64,000 nt of DNA from contig NZ_JAHIAB010000003.1 of the NCBI RefSeq assembly GCF_018760365.1, forward strand, positions 124,001 through 188,000, given 5' to 3'. The notes below the pieces were generated by a model. The model saw only the letters and a program-made list of their open reading frames with translations. It did not search any database and was not told where the DNA came from. The stretch comes from Pseudooceanicola endophyticus (GTDB taxonomy: Bacteria > Pseudomonadota > Alphaproteobacteria > Rhodobacterales > Rhodobacteraceae). Position numbers and translations under genes: made by a program. Numbering within the stretch: the first letter of the stretch is position 1; every line of letters starts with the position of its first letter. Positions 46,633 to 53,556 of this stretch are shown in pieces.

Positions 46633-47799
46633 ATGATCACGATCACGACTACCGAAGAACTTGCGGCATTCTGCGAGACGGCGAAGACGAAGCCCTACGT
46701 CACCGTCGACACCGAGTTTTTGCGCGAACGCACCTATTATTCGCAGCTCTGCCTCGTGCAGCTTGCGCTTCCCGGCATCAGCGAGGACGAGGGCGGCGCC
46801 GTTCTGGTCGATCCGCTGGCCGAGGGGCTGTCGCTGGAACCCCTCTACGCGCTGTTCCGCGATACCAACGTGGTGAAGGTCTTCCATGCTGCGCGCCAGG
46901 ATCTTGAGATCTTCTACGTCGATGCCGGGCTGATCCCGACGCCGCTGTTTGACACCCAGGTCGCGGCCATGGTCTGCGGTTTCGGCGAACAGGTCGGCTA
47001 CGAGACGCTGGTGCGCAAGATCGCGCGCGAGAACCTCGACAAGTCCTCGCGCTTCACCGATTGGTCGCGCCGTCCGCTGACCGAGGCCCAGAAGCGCTAT
47101 GCGCTGGCCGACGTGACGCATCTGCGCAAGATTTACGAATTCCTCTCGGCCGAACTGAAGAAGGCCGGGCGCGAGGCCTGGGTGGCCGAGGAAATGGGCA
47201 TCCTCACCAACCCCGAAACCTATATTTCCCGCCCCGAGGACGCCTGGGAGCGCGTGCGCACCCGCACCAACTCGGGCCGGTTCCTTGGCATCCTGCGCGA
47301 GCTGGCGCAGTTCCGCGAGGCCTATGCCCAGGACAAGAACGTGCCGCGCAACCGGATCTGCAAGGATGACGCCCTGGTCGAGCTGGCCTCGACCAAGCCG
47401 ACCTCGATCGCCGATCTGGGCCGGTCGCGGCTGCTGCTGCGCGAAGCCCGCAAGGGCGAGATCGCCGATGGTCTGCTGGCGGCGATCAAGGCGGGGATGG
47501 ACTGCCCCGATGCCCAGCTCCCGAAGCCCGACAAGGCAAAGGAAAAGCTGCAGGTCAACCCGGCCCTGGCGGATCTGCTGCGGGTGCTGCTGAAGGCGAA
47601 ATCCGATGGGGCGGGCGTTGCGCCCAAGCTGATCGCGGCCACCTCCGAGCTGGACGCCCTGGCGGCGGGCGAACGCGACGTGCCGGCGCTGCATGGCTGG
47701 CGCCGCGATGTCTTCGGCGAAGACGCGCTGCGGCTCTGCGATGGCCGGATCGGCCTGGCGACCAAGGGCCAGCGCGTCATCACCTTCGAACTGGACTGA
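46633..47799 (+). CDS. rnd: Ribonuclease D
   Basis: 388 residues. DEDD exonuclease residues appear in TVDTEFLRERTYYSQL, FHAARQDLEIFY and RYALADVTHLRKIY. HRDC-type helical domains follow, including NVPRNRICKDDALVELA. It is a 3'-5' exoribonuclease for tRNA maturation. It stands alone and is divergent from the small membrane-protein gene. An AT-richer patch near 46480-46530 is the probable promoter region. Confidence 0.94.
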   Translation: MITITTTEELAAFCETAKTKPYVTVDTEFLRERTYYSQLCLVQLALPGISEDEGGAVLVDPLAEGLSLEPLYALFRDTNVVKVFHAARQDLEIFYVDAGLIPTPLFDTQVAAMVCGFGEQVGYETLVRKIARENLDKSSRFTDWSRRPLTEAQKRYALADVTHLRKIYEFLSAELKKAGREAWVAEEMGILTNPETYISRPEDAWERVRTRTNSGRFLGILRELAQFREAYAQDKNVPRNRICKDDALVELASTKPTSIADLGRSRLLLREARKGEIADGLLAAIKAGMDCPDAQLPKPDKAKEKLQVNPALADLLRVLLKAKSDGAGVAPKLIAATSELDALAAGERDVPALHGWRRDVFGEDALRLCDGRIGLATKGQRVITFELD

Positions 47800-47843
47800 T
47801 CGAAACGGGCGCCGACCGGGAAACCGACGGCGCCCCTTCGCCG

Positions 47844-48314
47844 TTACGGGCGGATCGACACGCTGTTGTCAGAGCCGCGCACCTCGACGCTGCTCAGTGT
47901 CGCCAGATCCTCGTCATTTATCCGCACGGCGGCAACGATCTTGCGCGATGCCGCGCTGCCCACCGGGTAGCTGCCCTTGCGCGGCGGCTGCGGCAGGTAG
48001 CCCACCAGGGCGAAATGCCGGGTGGGACCGGTCGGGTCCATTCCATCGAGCGATTTCAGCGAAACGTCGAAGACACCCTGGATCGGCGCCGTGGCGGTCA
48101 CTTCGATCACCGTGCCGCCGGGCAGGCGGCGCGAGACCACCGAATCGATATGGGCCACCGTGGGCCGGTCATCCGGCGCCGCCAGGGTCGCGCCCTCGGG
48201 CATCAGGGACTTGCTTCCCACCGCCGAGGGGTCCACCGGCTCGGCGGGGCCGCGGTGACCGCAGGCCGACAGGGCCGTGGTGGCAATCAGGAGCAGGGCG
48301 AGCGTCTTGCGCAT
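47844..48314 (-). CDS. Lipoprotein, unknown function
   Basis: 156 residues from the ATG giving MRKTLALLLIATTALSACGH. The lipobox LSAC puts the lipidated Cys at residue 18, after a short signal sequence. The remainder (VAHIDSVVSRRLPGGTVIEV, then GPTRHFALVGYLPQPP) is a beta-rich periplasmic domain with no family I can name. It faces rnd convergently with 44 bases between and is divergent from sufE. Confidence 0.8.
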   Translation of the reverse strand: MRKTLALLLIATTALSACGHRGPAEPVDPSAVGSKSLMPEGATLAAPDDRPTVAHIDSVVSRRLPGGTVIEVTATAPIQGVFDVSLKSLDGMDPTGPTRHFALVGYLPQPPRKGSYPVGSAASRKIVAAVRINDEDLATLSSVEVRGSDNSVSIRP

Positions 48315-48471
48315 GGGGAAGCCTTTCCGGAAAATCGCATTTTGCCTACCGCATCCGCCCCGCGAAGAAAAGCCGCACCGATGCGCACCGGAGGCGCTCC
48401 GCCGGTCGGGCAGGGCTGGACCTTCCGGGCGCGGGGGCATACCTCTCGGCCAGAGGCAAGAGAGGCATATC

Positions 48472-48876
48472 ATGGCGCAGGACGCATTCGAGGACATCGT
48501 CGCGGATTTCGATTTCCTGGAGGACTGGGAAGACCGCTATCGCTACGTGATCGACCTGGGCAAGGCGATGGATCCGCTGCCCGAGGCGCTGAAGGTGCCC
48601 GCCACCAAGGTCGATGGCTGCGCCAGCCAGGTCTGGCTGCATCCGCGCCCCGAGAAGGGCACCTTCTATTTCGACGGTGAAAGCGATGCGATGATCGTGC
48701 GCGGCCTGATCGCGGTGCTGCGCGCGCTCTACAACGGCACGCCGATGGCGGATCTGCCCAAGGTCGATGCCAAGGCCGAGCTCTCGCGCCTCAGCCTGGA
48801 AGACAACCTGTCCTCGCAACGCTCGAACGGGCTGCGCGCGATGATCGAGCGGATCCGCGAACAGGCCCCCGCCTGA
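48472..48876 (+). CDS. sufE: SufE family sulfur acceptor protein
   Basis: 134 residues, typical of SufE. The catalytic Cys is C50 in KVDGCASQVWLHP. SLEDNLSSQRSNGLRAMIERI is the conserved C-terminal helix. It accepts persulfide from a SufS-type cysteine desulfurase for Fe-S assembly. No suf operon is nearby; isolated sufE genes are common. An in-frame longer start lies in the lipoprotein leader and is rejected. Confidence 0.93.
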   Translation: MAQDAFEDIVADFDFLEDWEDRYRYVIDLGKAMDPLPEALKVPATKVDGCASQVWLHPRPEKGTFYFDGESDAMIVRGLIAVLRALYNGTPMADLPKVDAKAELSRLSLEDNLSSQRSNGLRAMIERIREQAPA

Positions 48877-48884
48877 CGCCCCCG

Positions 48885-48940
48885 CCTTCATCTTTCCTTA
48901 AATATGCCCGCCGGAGGCAGCCGCCCCAAGGGGGCGGCTT
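48885..48940. repeat. Copy of the interspersed ATATTT/AGATGAA element plus hairpin
   Basis: Reads on the minus strand GCCTCCGGCGGGCATATTTAAGGAAAGATGAA (48887-48918 region). It is followed on the plus strand by GCCGCCCC-AAG-GGGGCGGC (48920-48938) and TTTCCTCC, a likely terminator for sufE. Confidence 0.75.
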
Positions 48941-48946
48941 TCCTCC

Positions 48947-49450
48947 TCAGCCGCGCTGCGGCACGTAGCGGCGCAGCGAGCGCACGAAGGCGTCGATTGC
49001 CGCCTCGGCCCGGCTTTCCGGGAAGGCGCTGACGATCTCCGCCTCCAGCGGCGCCGAGAGCTTTCCCAGATGCGCCACCCGGATCGCCTCGTCGCTCTCG
49101 GAGAGCGGCAGGGCGCCGGCGGCCTGCAACAGCTCGATCCGGGCATGGATCGCGCGCATGCCGGCGAAGGCCATGATCATCGGGCGCGCCAGTTTCGGCG
49201 TCTCCTGCCAGCTGCCGCCCCGGAACACCTCCTGGGTGACGCGCTGTCCCGCGCCCAGGCAATCATAGTCGACGCAGCCCTGGAAACCCTTCTCCCCCAG
49301 CTCCTTGTGGATCGAGCAGCCGTGCCCCTCCAGCATCGGACAGGGCAGGCCCGCGGGCTTGTCGATGGCGAAGCGCTCGCCCTTGTCCAGAGCCAGCGCC
49401 ATGCAGCACAGCGCCGCGCATTGGCTGCAATCGGCCTTGAGATCGATCAT
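48947..49450 (-). CDS. Cys-rich putative metal- or Fe-S-binding protein
   Basis: 167 residues. Eight Cys cluster in the first 65: CSQCAALCC at 8-16, LPCPMLEGHGCSIH, then GFQGCVDYDCLGAGQRV. The pattern resembles the N-terminal domain found in front of actinobacterial pentapeptide-repeat proteins (from memory of that family), here standing alone with a helical C-terminal half. The cysteines could bind a cluster or zinc. It overlaps the DUF1638 gene by four bases, so it belongs to the corrinoid-protein operon. Function unknown. Confidence 0.75.
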   Translation of the reverse strand: MIDLKADCSQCAALCCMALALDKGERFAIDKPAGLPCPMLEGHGCSIHKELGEKGFQGCVDYDCLGAGQRVTQEVFRGGSWQETPKLARPMIMAFAGMRAIHARIELLQAAGALPLSESDEAIRVAHLGKLSAPLEAEIVSAFPESRAEAAIDAFVRSLRRYVPQRG

Positions 49451-50088
49451 CGGCCCGCCTCCCGTTCCATTTCCACCGCCAGGTCGCCATAGCCGGTGAC
49501 CCGTCGTTCAAAGCGCAGCCCCAGCCGTGCCGCCGCCGCGCGCGCCTTCGCGGTCAGGGCCTCATCCTCGGTCTGGGCCAGGTAGACCAGCCGGTCGTAA
49601 TGGCCGAAATACATCTCCAGCAGCTGCGGATGCCGGTCCAGGCCCAGGGGTTCCCAGACGAAGGCATCGAACTGCCGGGCCAGGAAATCGGTCAGGTAGA
49701 AGGCGGTCAGCTCTTCGCGGGCGGCAAAGGCCTCAACCCCTTCGAAGAAGGCGTAGCAATGCGGCCCCTTCAGCAGGGTGACGCCCAGCCGGTCGCATTC
49801 GGCCTGCAGCAGGCCGCCGGTTCCACAGTCCGCGTAAAGCACGAAGATCCGGTCGTAATACCCTTGATTTTCCGTGATTTTCGCAGTGACCTCTGGGGTG
49901 ATCTTCTGCGGAGTGTTGTGCAGGATCGCCGGCAGGCAGACCAGGTCCATGTGGTCCCAGCCGTGAAGCCTTTGCAGCGCCAGCACCTCTCGGGCCAGGG
50001 CGCCGCAGGCGATCAGCAGCAGCCTTTGCGGCGCCGCCTGCCGCAGGTCGGCGCCCTCCCTTGTCAGGGTGGCGTCGCTGGGGATCAT
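49447..50088 (-). CDS. DUF1638 domain protein
   Basis: 213 residues from the ATG giving MIPSDATLTREGADLRQAAP. The core (LLLIACGALAREVLALQRL, CLPAILHNTPQKITPEV, VLYADCGTGGLLQAECDRLG) matches DUF1638 proteins, which are often encoded next to corrinoid methyltransferase genes. Conserved Cys in ACGAL, VCLP and ADCGTGG hint at a metal or cluster site. It is coupled by four-base overlaps to genes on both sides. A role in charging or reactivating the corrinoid protein is inference. Confidence 0.82.
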   Translation of the reverse strand: MIPSDATLTREGADLRQAAPQRLLLIACGALAREVLALQRLHGWDHMDLVCLPAILHNTPQKITPEVTAKITENQGYYDRIFVLYADCGTGGLLQAECDRLGVTLLKGPHCYAFFEGVEAFAAREELTAFYLTDFLARQFDAFVWEPLGLDRHPQLLEMYFGHYDRLVYLAQTEDEALTAKARAAAARLGLRFERRVTGYGDLAVEMEREAGR

Positions 50089-50246
50089 AGGCGCGGGCCG
50101 GCCTTGAAGCGCGCGACCAGCGCCAGCGCGATGAAGACGGCCGGAACCCAGAGCCCCTTGTTGCCAAGCGCGGTCAGCGCCCAGATCGTCAGGCCACCTG
50201 CGATGCCTGCGGACAGCAGCACGACGAAGAAGACACGAAATGGCAT
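50085..50246 (-). CDS. Small two-span membrane protein
   Basis: 53 residues from the ATG giving MPFRVFFVVLLSAGIAGGLT, with a perfect GGAGG eight bases upstream that decides this start over a longer one. Two hydrophobic segments (about 4-20 and 30-43) are separated by ALTALGNKGLW. Its stop overlaps the DUF1638 start by four bases. It lies 102 bases after the corrinoid-protein gene. Function unknown. Confidence 0.75.
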   Translation of the reverse strand: MPFRVFFVVLLSAGIAGGLTIWALTALGNKGLWVPAVFIALALVARFKAGPRL

Positions 50247-50348
50247 GGATACCCTCCTGAAGCTGATCGCCAGATAGGACGGACCGGCCAAAAGCGCAAC
50301 GGGCGCCTGGGCGCCCCCTGCCGCAGATCCCTGCGGATCGGACCCGGA

Positions 50349-51044
50349 TCAGGCCTGATTGTGCTTGCGCGCCACGAAGCTTTTTGCGGTTTCCACCGCC
50401 ACGGCGGCATCCCGGCAATAGGCATCGGCGCCGATGGCGCGACCGAATTCCTCGTTCAGGGGGGCGCCGCCGACCAGCACGATGTAGTCGTCCCGGATGC
50501 CCTGTTCCTTCAGCGTGTCGATCACGACTTTCATGTAGGGCATCGTCGTGGTCAGCAGGGCGGACATGCCGAGGATGTCGGCATTCTGTTCCTTGAGCGC
50601 GGCGATGTACTCCTCTGCAGGGTTGTTGATGCCAAGATCGACGATTTCGAAACCGGCGCCCTCCATCATCATCGCGACCAGGTTCTTGCCGATGTCGTGG
50701 ATGTCGCCCTTCACCGTGCCGATCACCATGCGACCGATGGTCGGCGCACCGGTCTCGGCCAGCAGGGGTTTCAGGATCGCCATGCCGGCCTTCATTGCGC
50801 CGGCGGCCAGAAGCACTTCGGGGACGAACAGGATGCCGTCGCGGAAATCGTTGCCGACGATGGTCATGCCGCCGACCAGCGGCTTGGTCAGAACGTCGTA
50901 GGGGGCCCATCCGCGCGACAGCAGGATGTTGACGCCTTCCTCGATCTCTTCCTTCATGCCGTCATAGAGGTCGTCGATCATCTGGTCGACCAGCTCGTCG
51001 TCGTCGAGTTCGGAAAGGATGATTTCGTCTTCGTCGTCGGACAT
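50349..51044 (-). CDS. Corrinoid (B12-binding) protein, MetH/MtaC-like
   Basis: 231 residues. An acidic N-terminal stretch (SDDEDEIILSELDDDELVDQ) precedes the helical cap domain (residues 25-100). The Rossmann B12-binding domain has D114-x-H116-x-x-G119 in GDIHDIGKN, with H116 the lower cobalt ligand, then LGMSALLTTTMPYMK and VGGAPLNEEF. It matches the B12-binding part of MetH and of split methionine synthases known from Rhodobacterales such as Phaeobacter. The Hcy-binding partner is 1.4 kb away; the folate-binding and reactivation parts are not in the window. Confidence 0.93.
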   Translation of the reverse strand: MSDDEDEIILSELDDDELVDQMIDDLYDGMKEEIEEGVNILLSRGWAPYDVLTKPLVGGMTIVGNDFRDGILFVPEVLLAAGAMKAGMAILKPLLAETGAPTIGRMVIGTVKGDIHDIGKNLVAMMMEGAGFEIVDLGINNPAEEYIAALKEQNADILGMSALLTTTMPYMKVVIDTLKEQGIRDDYIVLVGGAPLNEEFGRAIGADAYCRDAAVAVETAKSFVARKHNQA

Positions 51045-51212
51045 GGGTCTTCCCGTCTCTGTCTGCGCGCAGCCTGGCTTTCAGGATGGGCCGCCGCCAC
51101 GGGCGGGACTGTCCGGAAAGCGACACCTCTTGCGGTAGTTTCGACCTGTAGAAGGGCGCCGCCAAGGGGGTAGGGAAAAAGAGTCATAGAGATCATGGGA
51201 CAAGTCGCCTAT

Positions 51213-51227
51213 GTTCGCCCTATGTTC
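51213..51227 (+). promoter_or_regulatory. LexA-type (SOS) box GTTC-N7-GTTC
   Basis: GTTC at 51213-51216 and GTTC at 51224-51227 with seven bases between, the direct-repeat operator bound by alphaproteobacterial LexA. It lies 18 bases before the preferred ATG of the radical SAM gene. Confidence 0.7.
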
Positions 51228-51245
51228 CAGATCGAGTCGCCCGCC

Positions 51246-52322
51246 ATGTCCCATCCCGTCGAGAAAGAGCGCCGCAAGGGCCGTGCTGCCGCCAGCAATG
51301 AGACCGGCCGCTTCGAACTTCACGCCCGCGAGCCGGTGGATGATGGCTGGGATCTGGCCGAGGAGCTGCAGGTGCTGCGCACCGAGCTGCGCGAGGAACA
51401 GGCCCGCAGCCTGATCACCTACAACCGTTCGCCGGATCTGCCCTTCGACCGCTCGATCAACCCCTACCGCGGCTGCGAGCACGGCTGCATCTACTGTTTC
51501 GCCCGGCCCTCCCATGCCTATCTGGGCATGTCGCCGGGCCTGGATTTCGAGACCCGGATCATCTCGCGCCCCAATGCCGCCGAGGTCCTTGCGCAGGAGC
51601 TGGGCCGACGCGGCTATGCGGTGGCGCCGCTGGCCATCGGCACCAATACCGACCCCTACCAGCCGGTCGAGGGACGCTGCGGGATCATGCGCGACTGTCT
51701 CGAGGTGCTGTGGGAACATCGCCATCCCGTCGCCATCGTCACCAAGGGCACCGGCATCCTGCGCGATATCGATCTGTTGCGGCAGATGGCCAAGCTGGGG
51801 CTGGTGCGGGTCGGGGTTTCGGTCACCTCGCTGGATCCGGAGGTGTCGCGCAGGATGGAGCCGCGGGTGCCCGCGCCGGCGAAGCGCCTGCAGGTGATCG
51901 CGGCGCTGGCCCGGGAGGGGATCCCGGTGCGCGTCATGGTGTCGCCGGTGGTGCCGGGGCTGACCGATGCGGAAGTGGAGGCGATCTTGGCGGCGGCACG
52001 GGAGGCCGGCGCGACCTCGGCCAGCTGGATCATGCTGCGCCTTCCGCGCGAGGTTTCACCGCTGTTCCAGGACTGGCTGGCCGAACATTACCCGGACCGC
52101 GCCGCGCGGGTGATGACCCGACTGCGAGAGATGCATGGCGGCAAGGAATACGACGCCAACTGGCACCGGCGGATGCGCGGCGAGGGGCCCTATGCGGCGA
52201 TGATCGCGCAGCGTTTCCGCACCGCGGCGCGGCGGCTGGGACTGGACCTGCCGCAACCGGCGCTGCGCTGCGACCTGTTCAAGGTGCCGGTGCGCCCGGG
52301 CGAGCAACTGTCGCTGTTCTGA
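51246..52322 (+). CDS. PA0069 family radical SAM protein
   Basis: 358 residues from the ATG at 51246. The radical SAM cluster motif is C77-EHG-C81-IY-C84, followed by TNTDPYQPVEG and VTKGTGILRDIDLL. The N-terminal RKGRAAASNETGRFE and C-terminal SLF are usual in the PA0069/Rv2578c group, related to spore-photoproduct-lyase-like enzymes. ATGs at 51195 and 51222 are possible, but they lie before or within the LexA-type site, so they are less likely. The substrate is unknown; SOS control would suggest a DNA-repair role. Confidence 0.88.
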   Translation: MSHPVEKERRKGRAAASNETGRFELHAREPVDDGWDLAEELQVLRTELREEQARSLITYNRSPDLPFDRSINPYRGCEHGCIYCFARPSHAYLGMSPGLDFETRIISRPNAAEVLAQELGRRGYAVAPLAIGTNTDPYQPVEGRCGIMRDCLEVLWEHRHPVAIVTKGTGILRDIDLLRQMAKLGLVRVGVSVTSLDPEVSRRMEPRVPAPAKRLQVIAALAREGIPVRVMVSPVVPGLTDAEVEAILAAAREAGATSASWIMLRLPREVSPLFQDWLAEHYPDRAARVMTRLREMHGGKEYDANWHRRMRGEGPYAAMIAQRFRTAARRLGLDLPQPALRCDLFKVPVRPGEQLSLF

Positions 52323-52382
52323 GGGCCGCCTGCGCCGGATCGCCCGGCGGGCGGCGCTGCCGCATGGGCCTTGCTTGGGGAC

Positions 52383-52405
52383 GCCCGTATTTGGGGAAAG
52401 ATGAA
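52383..52405 (+). repeat. Copy of the interspersed ATATTT/AGATGAA element
   Basis: GCCCGTATTTGGGGAAAGAT then GAA, between the radical SAM and bmt genes. It is a close match to the copies at 57277-57311 and 57331-57363. Confidence 0.75.
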
Positions 52406-52421
52406 ACCGGGAGCTGTCATG

Positions 52422-52462
52422 GCAAACGCCCTGCCGGTGGACAGGGCGTTTGCATATTTTTG
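52422..52462. terminator. Intrinsic terminator between radical SAM and bmt genes
   Basis: GCAAACGCCCTG-CCGGTGGA-CAGGGCGTTTGC, a perfect 12-bp stem (52422-52453) followed by ATATTTTTGG, between convergent stops. It can act on both strands. Confidence 0.85.
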
Positions 52463-52474
52463 GAAAGATGAAGG
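52450..52474 (+). repeat. Copy of the interspersed ATATTT/AGATGAA element
   Basis: TTGCATATTTTTGGAAAGAT then GAAGGG, partly overlapping the terminator stem and its T tract. Second copy within 70 bases. Confidence 0.7.
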
Positions 52475-52476
52475 GC

Positions 52477-53493
52477 TTAGCCGCGGCGGCGGCGGTTGCG
52501 CCGGGCCGGGCCGCTCTCTGCCGCGTCGCCGGTGCCGTCGGAGGCCGAGGAGAAACCGCCGAGCTTCTCGGCGATCTGCTCGAGGGTGGGGCGCGGGCCA
52601 CGGGGCCGGGTCGAGAGCGCTTCGTGCATCTTTTCCAGGTGCTCGGGCATGGTCCCGCAGCAGCCACCGATGATGGTGGCGCCGCAGTCGCGGGCCATGA
52701 CGGCATAGTTGGCCATCAGCTCGGGCGTGCCGTTGTAGTGGATGTGGCCATCCTCGTATTTCGGGATGCCGGCATTGCCCTTGGCGATGACCGGACGCTC
52801 GACGCCCATGGCGGAAAAGCCCAGGACCGTGCGCAGCAGGTCGGAGGCGCCGACGCCGCAGTTGGCGCCATAGGCGATCGGCGGATTTTCCAGCTTTTCG
52901 ACCATCTTGACCATCGCTTCGGAGGTCAGCCCCATCATGGTGCGACCGGCGGTGTCGAAGGACATGGTGCCGCACCAGGGCATGTCGGCCAGTCGGAAGG
53001 CCTCGGCGGCGGCGCGGTATTCCTCGGCGGCGGAGATGGTTTCCAGCCAGAGCACATCGGCACCACCCGCCTTCAGCCCCTCGGCCTGCTGGTGGAAAAT
53101 TTCGACGGCGGTGGCATGGGAAAGCGGGCCCATCGGTTCCATGATTTCCCCGGTGGGGCCGACGGAGCCGGCGACGATCACCGGGCGCCCGGCCTTGTCG
53201 GCCACTTCACGGCCAAGCTCGGCGGAGATGCGCGACAGGTCCCCGGCGCGATGCGCCGCGTCGTGCAGTTTCAGCCGCGAGGCATTGCCGCCGAAGGAGT
53301 TGGTCAGGAAGATGTCGGAGCCGGCATCGACGGCGGACTGGTAGAGCCGGAGGATCCGGTCGGGATGCTGCTCGTTCCAGAATTCCGGCGCGTCCCCCGA
53401 GCTCAGGCCCATGTTGAAGAGATTGGTGCCGGTGGCCCCGTCGGCCATCAGCCAGTCACGGGACTCCAGAAGGCGGGTGAGCGCGTTGGTCAT
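52477..53493 (-). CDS. bmt: Homocysteine-binding methyltransferase (BHMT-like; MetH homocysteine domain)
   Basis: 338 residues. An N-terminal MADGATGTNLFNMGL precedes the barrel. The zinc site is C212 (GANCGVGASD) with C278-C279 (IGGCCGTMPEH), the pattern shared by betaine-homocysteine methyltransferase and the first domain of MetH. The C-terminal tail is Arg-rich. With the corrinoid protein nearby it most likely methylates homocysteine from methyl-B12, as in split methionine synthases, although betaine use cannot be excluded. It has its own orientation and terminator. Confidence 0.9.
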   Translation of the reverse strand: MTNALTRLLESRDWLMADGATGTNLFNMGLSSGDAPEFWNEQHPDRILRLYQSAVDAGSDIFLTNSFGGNASRLKLHDAAHRAGDLSRISAELGREVADKAGRPVIVAGSVGPTGEIMEPMGPLSHATAVEIFHQQAEGLKAGGADVLWLETISAAEEYRAAAEAFRLADMPWCGTMSFDTAGRTMMGLTSEAMVKMVEKLENPPIAYGANCGVGASDLLRTVLGFSAMGVERPVIAKGNAGIPKYEDGHIHYNGTPELMANYAVMARDCGATIIGGCCGTMPEHLEKMHEALSTRPRGPRPTLEQIAEKLGGFSSASDGTGDAAESGPARRNRRRRG

Positions 53494-53556
53494 CGGGGGC
53501 TCCTTGCAATCAGCAGTGCGGTCCGGGTGCCACCGGGCGGCAGTCCTGCTCCCGTC

